A DNA stretch of 64,000 bases from CAYWMQ01 sp964459635 (GTDB lineage Bacteria > Patescibacteriota > Minisyncoccia > Phycocordibacterales > UBA12088), in assembly GCA_964459635.1 (NCBI GenBank), contig CAYWMQ010000001.1:1-64000 (forward strand), given 5' to 3'. Positions 7,747 through 14,667 of this stretch are shown here, piece by piece. The translations under genes were made by a program, and so were the position numbers. The notes under the pieces are model-generated. The model ran no database searches. It saw only the letters and a program-made list of their open reading frames with translations, and was not told where the DNA came from. Each line of letters starts with the position of its first letter. The stretch's first letter is position 1.

Positions 7747-7831
7747 CTGTATCGCAAACAGCATAGACGTGCCTTTTCGGTGTGTGCGGTGTATCGCAGT
7801 GCTGCGCATCGTATTTACGCGATCGCATCCG

Positions 7832-7883
7832 GCACCTGTCCTACAGTCTATGAACGGCCGTTCATAGACTGTAGGACAGGTGC
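7832..7883. repeat. 52-bp perfect palindrome, 3' side of the PaaX/Cas2-like gene
   Basis: Two 26-bp arms with no loop are perfect complements, centred between 7857 and 7858 (arm core CTATGAACGG). The central 30 bp (7843-7872) are identical to the palindrome at 8533-8562. It ends 8 bp from the stop codon of the gene. No T-run accompanies it, so it is not an ordinary terminator. Confidence 0.9.
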
Positions 7884-7891
7884 TGTGCGAC

Positions 7892-8497
7892 TCAAGTACG
7901 TGTTTGAGAACGTGAATGTGCAGATTTTCCCAGCTTAAAACGCTTGCGGAGCGGTGCGCTGCTGTCCAGCTCCTCTACGAGCGCGCGACGGATAAACTCG
8001 CGTGCGTCATACGCTTCTATCAAATATTCGATTTCGTCTTTGCACTCGTACGGGTGTGCAAACACGGAATGTTGCAGCTCCACAAAACCGAGGTGCTTAA
8101 GTTTGCGCAAGAGCTCAAGCCGCAGCGCACGCATATCCTCCGGGATATCGTACATAACGAGCCTCCACTTGCCGTCCCAGCGCGCCGGCTTCTGTATGGT
8201 CATCTGTTCCAGGGTATACCGTAGCGCGCGCTTCTTGCCCTTCTCTGTGAGAACAAGCGTCACACTACCGTCTTTGTGCTCTGTACGGCGGATCAGTTTA
8301 GAACGGTACAGTGATGTAACCGCGTTGCTGCGCGCTCGTATATCGAGCTCCATCCACTCCTTCTTGATGCCCCGCATCACGCGTACCTGGCGATGCACCC
8401 CCGTGGCCTTCATCATAGAAAAGGCACCGACGGCGCGCAGGAGCAGAAGAAGCTTCTGTTGATTCACACCCAGTCTTTCTCGTCTGTTACGATGCAT
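7892..8497 (-). CDS. PaaX-like winged-helix protein with Cas2-like C-terminal domain
   Basis: The 201-aa protein has a basic N-terminal winged-helix region (about 1-95, including SLYRSKLIRR and VLTEKGKKRAL). It is followed by a ferredoxin-like Cas2/PaaX-C domain beginning WDGKWRLVMYDIPE and containing LGFVELQHSVFAHPYEC. This family is common in Parcubacteria and often labelled PaaX or Cas2; no cas genes or CRISPR are near. I place the start at ATG 8497 because a minus-strand TATACT lies at 8504-8509, only 6 nt upstream, suggesting a leaderless message. An upstream in-frame ATG at 8533 would lie inside the palindrome. The gene is bracketed by two palindromes sharing a 30-bp core. A DNA-binding role on these palindromes is inferred. 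Confidence 0.7.
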   Translation of the reverse strand: MHRNRRERLGVNQQKLLLLLRAVGAFSMMKATGVHRQVRVMRGIKKEWMELDIRARSNAVTSLYRSKLIRRTEHKDGSVTLVLTEKGKKRALRYTLEQMTIQKPARWDGKWRLVMYDIPEDMRALRLELLRKLKHLGFVELQHSVFAHPYECKDEIEYLIEAYDAREFIRRALVEELDSSAPLRKRFKLGKSAHSRSQTRT

Positions 8498-8503
8498 GGG
8501 AAC

Positions 8504-8533
8504 AGTATACGACACGGGTCGCATACCCAGCAA
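8504..8533 (-). promoter_or_regulatory. promoter of the PaaX/Cas2-like gene
   Basis: On the minus strand TATACT (8504-8509) is preceded at 18 nt by a weak TTGCTG (8528-8533) that overlaps the first bases of the palindrome at 8531-8564. A protein bound to the palindrome would therefore cover the -35 region. Confidence 0.5.
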
Positions 8534-8564
8534 CAGTCTATGAACGGCCGTTCATAGACTGTTG
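8531..8564. repeat. 34-bp perfect palindrome, 5' side of the PaaX/Cas2-like gene
   Basis: Two 17-bp arms centred between 8547 and 8548 share the 30-bp core of the 7832-7883 palindrome. The outermost bases differ between copies (CA...TG here, CT...AG there), each matched by its own complement. Confidence 0.9.
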
Positions 8565-8718
8565 AGCTGCTTTGAGTGCGGTGGGTAGCATGTGTAGGTT
8601 GGGGTGGCTGACGTCGTTTGGGGGAGGTGTGGCGACAATGTGTGTGACGAGAGGGACGAACGACTCGGCGTTTTTTCGGACGGTTTGTGGGGGTGCAGGG
8701 AGATGCTTACGCCAGAGC

Positions 8719-8747
8719 TTGACGTGTAGCGTAAAGTATGATATGAA
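8719..8747 (+). promoter_or_regulatory. promoter of the 8815 gene
   Basis: TTGACG (8719-8724), 17 nt and TATGAA (8742-8747). The remaining DNA between 8565 and 8718 shows no convincing gene or element. Confidence 0.55.
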
Positions 8748-8814
8748 TGACGCGAACATGTTGTCTAGCACAATTTGCAGCAGGACTGTTCTTAGCAAGA
8801 CAAAGGAGGACACA

Positions 8815-9096
8815 ATGCTTTCGATGGAAGAAGCGGTTAAAAAAACACGGATTAGCACAGGACGGGCCGAAGAACTCAAGGCCATGGAGGGAGTGGCGGA
8901 CATGCATATACTCGCCTTATCCGCCGAGGAAGTCTCGAGTAATGGCGTAACGTTCACACTGCGCACGCCACCTAGTGCCGAGGTGCAGCGCGTGTTCGAA
9001 GCAAGGTGCGATGAGAATCATTGGTGGCTGAGCTATCGACCCAACGTGGATGGAACGTTTGTTGTTCACCTCGAAAAGCGACGCGTTCCCTTCTAG
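8815..9096 (+). CDS. small protein of unknown function (93 aa)
   Basis: I do not recognise this family. ATG 8815 follows a strong AAAGGAGG (8802-8809), and a promoter lies at 8719-8747. The frame is open further upstream, but those codons precede the promoter. The protein is soluble and mixed alpha/beta: a charged helical N-terminus (residues 1-30), then a beta-rich half containing NGVTFTLRTPPS and NHWWLSYRPN. There is no signal peptide or cysteine pair. A GC hairpin (9119-9136) follows. Promoter, Shine-Dalgarno and terminator-like hairpin all support a real single-gene unit. Confidence 0.7.
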   Translation: MLSMEEAVKKTRISTGRAEELKAMEGVADMHILALSAEEVSSNGVTFTLRTPPSAEVQRVFEARCDENHWWLSYRPNVDGTFVVHLEKRRVPF

Positions 9097-9118
9097 AAGG
9101 TACAAACAAAGCACAACA

Positions 9119-9138
9119 GGGGGCAGCAATGCCCCCTT
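9119..9138 (+). terminator. hairpin after the 8815 gene
   Basis: GGGGGCA (9119-9125) pairs with TGCCCCC (9130-9136) around GCAA, followed by TTCT. Confidence 0.6.
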
Positions 9139-9201
9139 CTCGACACTCTGCTCATAGCCTATATGACAACACTAAGTAACATGATACGGTTCTACTTGTG
9201 G

Positions 9202-9230
9202 TTGACAAATATATAAGAATATGCTTGAAT
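9202..9230 (+). promoter_or_regulatory. promoter of the 9352 gene
   Basis: TTGACA (9202-9207) with TTGAAT (9225-9230) at 17 nt. Transcription would begin near 9237, immediately before a run of four hairpins. Confidence 0.5.
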
Positions 9231-9238
9231 TGTACCAG

Positions 9239-9339
9239 AGCCTCGCGATGAGGCTTCGTTCGTTGTAACTTCCCCAAACTACCCACGGGTAGCGCGGGGA
9301 CTGCTCTGTACGCAGGGCAGCTAGAGGCGGTACGCCGCC
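9239..9339 (+). ncRNA. structured 5' leader of the 9352 gene (four consecutive hairpins)
   Basis: Hairpin 1 is AGCCTC/GAGGCT (9239-9255). Hairpin 2 is a two-part stem, TCCCC/GGGGA (9271-9300) enclosing CTACC/GGTAG. Hairpin 3 is CTGCTCTG/CAGGGCAG with a TACG loop (9301-9320). Hairpin 4 is GGCGG/CCGCC, also with a TACG loop (9326-9339). Hairpin 4 ends directly before the Shine-Dalgarno AAGGAG. Nearly the whole predicted leader is base-paired. I do not recognise a known riboswitch class. Confidence 0.5.
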
Positions 9340-9351
9340 AAGGAGAGAAAG

Positions 9352-10170
9352 ATGCAGCAGGAAGATGATGGCTCAAATCATTACGCGCGGGGTCATGAGG
9401 AATTTGACCCGCGCACTGAGTACGATCAGGGCACCAGTTATTTTAGGAGTAGCCCATTGAGCGCAACGTTAAACCTGCTCGTGGGCGATGCTGATCCCTC
9501 TACGAGGCGAGACCTGGTCGAGGCTGCCTTCCGCAGGGCCGCACTCGGCTACAAAGACGGATTCGGGAACGAAGTGCTACCAAACGATTATGCGGCGGAA
9601 CAGCTGGTGGACGAGCTTCGCGTGACTATGTACCGAGCATTTCCGCAGTCGAAGGCGCCGGAAGGTTTGTCGCGAGGTGCGAGAATCGCACACGAACAGG
9701 CACAGCACGAGGCCGCGAGCCTTGCTGCACTCACCGAGCTCAGCTCGATAGCGGAAAAGCTGCCGACGACGCGACAGTGGAGGGGGGCCAAAGTTCCCCA
9801 CCTTCTCTATACGAAGCTGGCACTGGCGCGGGCATACTTTTGGGGTTGGTGGCGCCTGCAGGATGATACACCACGGAGCAGGGCCGCTTTCAAAGCATTC
9901 GAGCGGCTGTACCTCGCACACGTCACGGAATCGCCGGGTACAGCGGAGAAGCTGTATCAGGTGCTTGCTGATGTGGTCAAAGCTGCTTGCGAATTCAAAG
10001 ATCCTGAGGTGGTTCGCGACCTGGACCGATGGATACTCTTCGCTGAAGCGGCCGCACTGCGGGTGCCTTTCGCACAGGCACGGGCGCGAATCATTGGGCG
10101 AGAGGAGGCGGGCAAGGAAGCGCACAAGGAAGCGCTGGCGCGCAGCGAAATGAAGGGACGAGTGCGGTAG
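9352..10170 (+). CDS. soluble helical protein of unknown function (272 aa)
   Basis: I do not recognise this family. ATG 9352 follows AAGGAGAG after a heavily structured leader. The protein is mostly alpha-helical with no signal peptide or membrane span. An acidic/polar N-terminus (1-35) is followed by helical blocks rich in Ala/Arg/Glu, an aromatic patch ARAYFWGWWRL near residues 160-170, and a basic C-terminal tail with REEAGKEAHKEALARSE. The helical periodicity could be TPR-like, but no repeat consensus is clear. It lies just upstream of nadE yet has its own promoter and ends in two hairpins, so it is probably a separate unit. No function is proposed. Confidence 0.7.
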   Translation: MQQEDDGSNHYARGHEEFDPRTEYDQGTSYFRSSPLSATLNLLVGDADPSTRRDLVEAAFRRAALGYKDGFGNEVLPNDYAAEQLVDELRVTMYRAFPQSKAPEGLSRGARIAHEQAQHEAASLAALTELSSIAEKLPTTRQWRGAKVPHLLYTKLALARAYFWGWWRLQDDTPRSRAAFKAFERLYLAHVTESPGTAEKLYQVLADVVKAACEFKDPEVVRDLDRWILFAEAAALRVPFAQARARIIGREEAGKEAHKEALARSEMKGRVR

Positions 10171-10206
10171 GTACCGCACCTTAGAGGGGCCCTTACACGG
10201 CCCCTC
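10162..10206 (+). terminator. two hairpins at the end of the 9352 gene
   Basis: GTGCGGTA/TACCGCAC (10162-10179) includes the stop codon. GAGGGGCC/GGCCCCTC (10184-10206) follows. Neither has a T-run. Confidence 0.5.
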
Positions 10207-10211
10207 ACTAC

Positions 10212-10240
10212 TTGACGGAAGAAAGTGTATAGAGTACACT
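10212..10240 (+). promoter_or_regulatory. nadE distal promoter with perfect NrtR-type box
   Basis: TTGACG (10212-10217), 17 nt, TACACT (10235-10240). The inverted repeat AGTGT-ATAGAGT-ACACT (10224-10240) fills the spacer and covers the -10, so binding would block RNA polymerase. Confidence 0.7.
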
Positions 10241-10280
10241 AACACATGGAACACGGGCCGTGGCGTGGCCTGCGAAATAG

Positions 10281-10309
10281 TTGACGTATCTAGTAAAATA
10301 TGTTAAAAT
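10281..10309 (+). promoter_or_regulatory. nadE proximal promoter without an NrtR-type box
   Basis: TTGACG (10281-10286), 17 nt, TAAAAT (10304-10309), about 50 nt before the nadE start. It could give basal NAD synthetase expression independent of NrtR. Confidence 0.65.
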
Positions 10310-10359
10310 AGCGCGATTTGTTCGTTGATAAATAGATGGAAAAAAAGAGGAGGAATAGC

Positions 10360-12045
10360 ATGACTCTTCGTGTTGCAGCGATGCAGATCAACTGCAGAAT
10401 GCTTGACTTGAAAGGAAACAGCCGCAAGGTCATCGCGGCCTACCGACAGCTTGCGGCATCCGGGGCTCATGTAGTGACAGCCCCTGAGCTCGTGCTGACG
10501 GACTACCCTGCGGTGGATTACTACACGAACGCGGCTGTCTTGCGCGAGCAGGACAAAGCGCTCGAACGTGTGCTCCGCGCTGTCGGCGAGACTGTGCTCG
10601 TGCTCACACATGTCACACGTAACCTCGGGACGGGTAAGCCGCTCTTCAACACTATCGTGGTGATGCAACATGGGCGGATCATTCACCGGCAGCACAAGGC
10701 CTGCCTCGCCGATCAAAGCGAGTTTATGGAATGGCGTCAGTTTGAGCCCAACCCAAGTCGTATTGAGGCGTTCCAGGTGTCCTTTGCCGATGGGGAAACC
10801 GCTCGGTGTGCGGTTCTCGCTTGTGAAGATATCTGGGGCGGTCCGGTGCCCGGCGGGTCCGGTACGATACACACTCGCGAGGCGGTTGAAGAAGTCGCCG
10901 CTCTCCGGGTGGAGTATCTCTTCGTCCCCAACGGCTCGCCCGGCTGGGTGAACAAGCCGCTCCTGCGGGACCGACTGCTGCGGCATGTGGCCACGCGCAC
11001 CGGTGCGACGGTGGTGTATGCCAACAAGACGGGCGGCACCGACAACTTGGTGTTCGACGGGGACAGCAGCATATACGCACCACACGGGTGTGTGGCGCGC
11101 GGTCTCCTCTTTGAAGAAGGTGTGGTGACCAATTACTGCTATGGTATTGCCGACCCGCTCGCCGTGCCGGTACAGGACAGCATGGAATACTTGTATCGCC
11201 TGCTCGTGATGAGTGTGCGGGACTACTACGAGAAGAACCCGTACTTCACGGGCTTGCTCGTATCTTCCTCGGGCGGCATCGACTCGGCACTCACTGCCGC
11301 ACTTGGCGTTGAGGCACTGGGTCCCGATCGCATGCGTTTGCTGATGCAACCCTCTGCTATTTCGTCTGAGCACAGCGTGCAAGACGCCGTCGCCCTCGCT
11401 CGCAATCTCGGGGTGGAGCAAAATCATCTCATCTCGATCGAGCCGGCGATGAATGCGCTCGAGTCAATGCTCGAACCCTACTTCGTGGGGCTACCGCGAG
11501 ATGTAACGGAAGAGAATGAGCAGGCGCGCATCCGTGGCGTGGTGGCAATGGCGTTTGCTAATAAGTTCCACCTGCTTCCGCTTGCGACCGGCAACAAGTC
11601 GGAGATGTCGGTGGGCTACGCCACACTCTACGGAGATATGTGCGGAGGCTACGCGGTTCTCAAGGATGTCTACAAGACGACCGTGTTCAAACTCGCGCGC
11701 TACGTGAACGAGCGAGCAGGTCACGCGCTCATTCCCGAGCACATCCTTACGAAGCCGCCAAGCGCGGAGCTTTCCGAGGGTCAGATGGATACCGACTCGC
11801 TGCCTCCGTACGATGTGCTGGACGCGATCCTGCAGAGGGTCATTGAAGAGGGTTTGTTCGCGGCGGACATTATCGCCCAAGGCTTCGACGCAGAGACAGT
11901 CTGTCGAGTGGAACGGATGGTTACTGCAGCTGAGTTCAAGCGACGACAGGCTCCTCCGGGGCCGAAGACAACCGCGCGCGGCTTGGTGGCTGATACCGGA
12001 CGTGTCGTACCCATTACGGTGAACTTCACGCGAATTGACGATTGA
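10360..12045 (+). CDS. nadE: glutamine-dependent NAD+ synthetase
   Basis: The 561-aa protein has the two-domain glutamine-dependent form. The N-terminal nitrilase-type glutaminase has its triad at E43 (APELVLTDY), K113 (QHKACL) and C155 (CEDIW). The C-terminal ATP-pyrophosphatase synthetase has SSGGIDS at 303-309 and GNKSE further on. It amidates nicotinate adenine dinucleotide to NAD+, the last step of the pathway. ATG 10360 follows AGGAGG (10349-10354); ATG 10336 is in frame but upstream of that site. It heads an operon with nadD-like and pncB genes, with one promoter under a perfect NrtR-type box and one without. Length is normal for the family. Confidence 0.93.
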   Translation: MTLRVAAMQINCRMLDLKGNSRKVIAAYRQLAASGAHVVTAPELVLTDYPAVDYYTNAAVLREQDKALERVLRAVGETVLVLTHVTRNLGTGKPLFNTIVVMQHGRIIHRQHKACLADQSEFMEWRQFEPNPSRIEAFQVSFADGETARCAVLACEDIWGGPVPGGSGTIHTREAVEEVAALRVEYLFVPNGSPGWVNKPLLRDRLLRHVATRTGATVVYANKTGGTDNLVFDGDSSIYAPHGCVARGLLFEEGVVTNYCYGIADPLAVPVQDSMEYLYRLLVMSVRDYYEKNPYFTGLLVSSSGGIDSALTAALGVEALGPDRMRLLMQPSAISSEHSVQDAVALARNLGVEQNHLISIEPAMNALESMLEPYFVGLPRDVTEENEQARIRGVVAMAFANKFHLLPLATGNKSEMSVGYATLYGDMCGGYAVLKDVYKTTVFKLARYVNERAGHALIPEHILTKPPSAELSEGQMDTDSLPPYDVLDAILQRVIEEGLFAADIIAQGFDAETVCRVERMVTAAEFKRRQAPPGPKTTARGLVADTGRVVPITVNFTRIDD

Positions 12046-12060
12046 TCCGCACGGCAACCC

Positions 12061-12084
12061 GCCCCGCGCCTTCGGGCGCGGGGC
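12061..12084 (+). other. intercistronic hairpin with TTCG loop between nadE and nadD
   Basis: GCCCCGCGCC (12061-12070) pairs perfectly with GGCGCGGGGC (12075-12084) around a TTCG tetraloop, 3 nt before the next Shine-Dalgarno (12088-12094). There is no T-run. Confidence 0.75.
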
Positions 12085-12100
12085 ACGGAGGAGACGAACG

Positions 12101-12832
12101 ATGCACCATGTGATGAACATTCAGGGGGTGCCGATCGTGCAGCCCGAGGACCTGTTCAAGACAGTGTTCCTCTTCGCCGGGCGCTTCCACGTGCCCGGAC
12201 TGCACCACCGCATACTTGTCGAGATGCTGTCTATGCTCGCGGCAGACACTGCGGAGAAGACAGGCTACCTCGCCGAAGTGGTGGTGTGGCCCGTAGCGGC
12301 GTACGATGAGCGGGACATCTGCATCAGCATCGAGCACCGCAAACAACTTGTGGCTCGCGCGTTTGCGGATATTCCGCACGTCATGTTTCGCTGGGACGAT
12401 TTGGAAAACGGAGGGTATGGCTATACGCCGACCGTGGACCAGTACGACCGCCTTGCGAACGTGCCGGACCAGGAGCTACGCGGCCTGCTGCGACATCGGC
12501 TTACCGTGCCTTCGCTCTTGCGCCAGGTGTTCATCGTGGCGGGAGCGGACAATGTGGCACGTGAGACCGTGCTGTCGTGGGAGCAGGGGGACTGGCTGTT
12601 CGACGAAGCTCCGTGGATCATCTTCACGCGGCCCGGACACGTGCTCACGGATGCTCCGCCACATCGCACGGTCATCGAAGTAGACCTTCCGATGTGCGCC
12701 ACCGACATCATCGCGAAGATCGAGCGTGGTGAGGAATGGGAGTCGCTCGTGGCGAATCGACGGGTGGCCGACTACATCAAGCAGCACGGGCTGTACGGAT
12801 ACGGAGGCGCTCCGGTTACGGCGGCTTGGTGA
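12101..12832 (+). CDS. nadD: NadD-like nicotinate-mononucleotide adenylyltransferase with altered HxGH motif
   Basis: The 243-aa protein has the nucleotidylyltransferase layout. It has AGRFHVPGLHH at 26-36 where GGTFDPPHxGH is expected, then a FIVAGADN...W...DWL...FTRPG segment typical of NadD, and a C-terminal ATDIIAKIERGEEW...VADYIKQHGLY in place of the ISSTxIR...YIxxHGLY tail. The first catalytic histidine position is G33 and the GH pair is H35-H36, so the active site is non-canonical. The TxIR arginine is also missing. NadD adenylates NaMN to NaAD, exactly the step missing between PncB and NadE, which lie on either side. ATG 12101 follows GGAGGAG (12088-12094). A diverged but working NadD is likeliest; an inactive paralogue is possible. 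Confidence 0.72.
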   Translation: MHHVMNIQGVPIVQPEDLFKTVFLFAGRFHVPGLHHRILVEMLSMLAADTAEKTGYLAEVVVWPVAAYDERDICISIEHRKQLVARAFADIPHVMFRWDDLENGGYGYTPTVDQYDRLANVPDQELRGLLRHRLTVPSLLRQVFIVAGADNVARETVLSWEQGDWLFDEAPWIIFTRPGHVLTDAPPHRTVIEVDLPMCATDIIAKIERGEEWESLVANRRVADYIKQHGLYGYGGAPVTAAW

Positions 12833-12867
12833 TGTGCGGCTTCGGACTTAACTGTGACTCACACATA

Positions 12868-12891
12868 CCCCGCGCGCGTCTGCGCGCGGGG
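12868..12891 (+). other. intercistronic GC hairpin between nadD and pncB
   Basis: CCCCGCGCGC (12868-12877) pairs perfectly with GCGCGCGGGG (12882-12891) around GTCT, directly abutting the pncB Shine-Dalgarno GAGGAGGGAG. Confidence 0.75.
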
Positions 12892-12902
12892 AGGAGGGAG
12901 AG

Positions 12903-14516
12903 ATGGAATTGAACACGAATTGGCTGAAGGGTAACAGAAATCTGCTGGCCGCGTATCGCAACATGGGCCAGCCGGAAACGTTGCCGTGGGATCACTACGA
13001 AGTGAGCATGGCGGACGTGGATGTGGCGGAGGGTCATGATGACACGTACATGTCCAAGGCCTTCTTCATCCGAAAAGCGCCTTTTGGTGGCACGTATGCG
13101 CTGCTTGGTGGCTTGACCAAAGCGTTGCGAGTCATCAATGATTGGCGCTGCGACCCGGTACAGGCGGAGATGCTGCGATATCTGGGCGTGCCTGAACGGT
13201 ACGTGCAGTACTTGCAGCATCATCAGCGCTTGCGGCTGCGAATCTACGCTATGCGGGAGGGCACACCATTCTTCCCCCATGAGCCGGCAATCATCGTCTA
13301 TGGGCCAAAGCCCGATGTGCGTCTGGTAGAGGGTATTGTGAGCGAGGCGTGTAACTACGGCTCGCTGTCGCTCACGAAGTGGCATCGCATCGTGCAAGCT
13401 GCGCGTCCGGGCCAGGTGCTCGAGTTCTCTCGTCGCAGGGCTCAGAACAGCGTGCTGGCATCAATCTACGCAGCATGCGCCGGCTGCGCCGCCACGAGTA
13501 ACACCGCAGTGCTGCAGCACCTTGATATTCCCGTTAAAGGAACAATGGGACATGAGGGGCCACAGTCAGTCGGCGACCCACGGGCATGGTTTGATGCCAT
13601 GTTGCGGGCTAATCCCCGCAACGCGATCGGGCTTGTCGACACCATTAGTTGTCTCGACGTCGATTTCCCGGCTTGGCTTGACTGCGTGTATGTGCATCGA
13701 GAAGAGGTGAAAGAGCATGCTGCTGTTTGGGGATGGCGCAACGACAGTGGGTCCCTGGCAGTGCTCACCATTGAGCAGTATCAGCGATTCAGGCGGCACC
13801 CACTTTCGCAGGACCGATGGTTCGTTGAGCGAGCTCGCGTTGTACAGGGAGGCGGCCTCGACGAATATAAGATCCAGGGAATAACGCGCGATGTATACAG
13901 CATGGCGAGGCAGATCGGTCTCGATGGCGATGACCTTGTGAGTCGCTTCATTTGGGCGGTCGGTGATGCAGGTGGCTCGTGCACCGATCAGCCCATACTT
14001 GGCGGTGTGATGAAAATCGGACTCGTCGGCGGCCAGGCAAGCATAAAGCTTGCCCTTGCGGCAGACGCGTCCGTGAGCGACAAGACGTCCATTCCAGGCT
14101 TTGTGCTCTCCGCGAACGTATATGACGCGGGCAACGAGCATCAGGGTGTGTTGCTGTACCGGCCCTCGACGGACGCACTCGTTGCCAACGTGGTGGGGTC
14201 CGGTACGTGGTGGCCGGAGGATGTGGAAATGTGCGCGATGTCCAACAGGGCAAAGCGCACGCTCGTGCGCGGGGCTCGTGTTGAGCCGAAACATACGGTC
14301 GTCTACGATAGCCTCGTGGGGACGGGGCCGACTGCGTGGCAAGAAACCACCGTCGACTCTGTGCATACTGCAATCGAAGAGGAGGTGGGTAAGCTCTGGT
14401 GGGGAGCTCGGCAGTTGCAGGACCCGACGCCGCCGCGTGTGTCAGTGACGGAGGATCTGTTCGACTTGCGCCAGCGCATGATCGAAAATTGGCAGATTCT
14501 TGAGTCTGCTGCATAG
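12903..14516 (+). CDS. pncB: nicotinate phosphoribosyltransferase
   Basis: The 537-aa protein resembles NAPRTase. Visible elements are FFIRKAPFGGTYALLGGL near 54-71, EGTPFFPHEPAI at 119-130, FSRRRAQ at 175-181, TSN at 198-200, GTMGH at 213-217 with the histidine that is phosphorylated in this family, and a VDT...DSGSL series for the phosphoribosyl-binding half. It couples nicotinate and PRPP to NaMN, following nicotinamidase and feeding the NadD-like protein. NAPRT signatures (TSN, GTMGH) favour it over nicotinamide phosphoribosyltransferase. The length suits the larger NAPRT type. GAGGAGGGAG at 12891-12900 sets ATG 12903. It is the last gene of nadE-nadD-pncB. Confidence 0.88.
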   Translation: MELNTNWLKGNRNLLAAYRNMGQPETLPWDHYEVSMADVDVAEGHDDTYMSKAFFIRKAPFGGTYALLGGLTKALRVINDWRCDPVQAEMLRYLGVPERYVQYLQHHQRLRLRIYAMREGTPFFPHEPAIIVYGPKPDVRLVEGIVSEACNYGSLSLTKWHRIVQAARPGQVLEFSRRRAQNSVLASIYAACAGCAATSNTAVLQHLDIPVKGTMGHEGPQSVGDPRAWFDAMLRANPRNAIGLVDTISCLDVDFPAWLDCVYVHREEVKEHAAVWGWRNDSGSLAVLTIEQYQRFRRHPLSQDRWFVERARVVQGGGLDEYKIQGITRDVYSMARQIGLDGDDLVSRFIWAVGDAGGSCTDQPILGGVMKIGLVGGQASIKLALAADASVSDKTSIPGFVLSANVYDAGNEHQGVLLYRPSTDALVANVVGSGTWWPEDVEMCAMSNRAKRTLVRGARVEPKHTVVYDSLVGTGPTAWQETTVDSVHTAIEEEVGKLWWGARQLQDPTPPRVSVTEDLFDLRQRMIENWQILESAA

Positions 14517-14552
14517 CAGGCAAGGCAACTGTTCTTTGGCGCACATGCGCTA

Positions 14553-14579
14553 CGGCCGGAGGGGAAACCTTCCGGCCTT
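14553..14579 (+). terminator. hairpin after pncB
   Basis: CGGCCGGAGG pairs with CCTTCCGGCC with one bulged T. It ends in TTG, which is also the start of the next promoter. Confidence 0.55.
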
Positions 14580-14605
14580 GACTTTATCGCTAGAATGTGT
14601 ATAAT
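14578..14605 (+). promoter_or_regulatory. promoter of the 14668 gene
   Basis: TTGACT (14578-14583), 16 nt, TATAAT (14600-14605). TGTGTATAATTA at 14596 resembles only the left half of the NrtR-type box. Confidence 0.7.
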
Positions 14606-14667
14606 TATAAGGGAGCAGTAGCACATCAAATCCGGTGTGCTCGCCGTTCCTGTTAATGGAGGATGCA

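Noticed and set aside
7832..8564. The PaaX/Cas2-like gene as part of a CRISPR-Cas locus
   Set aside because: No repeats with spacers, cas1 or effector genes are nearby, and the protein has an extra winged-helix domain.
9169..9173. ACACT half-site upstream of the 9352 gene as an NrtR box
   Set aside because: The left half does not match AGTGT at the required spacing. The same holds for the TGTGT half-site at 14596.
10246..10284. A 12-codon frame beginning ATGGAACAC right after the distal nadE promoter
   Set aside because: It is too short to support, has no Shine-Dalgarno, and overlaps the proximal -35. A leader peptide cannot be claimed.
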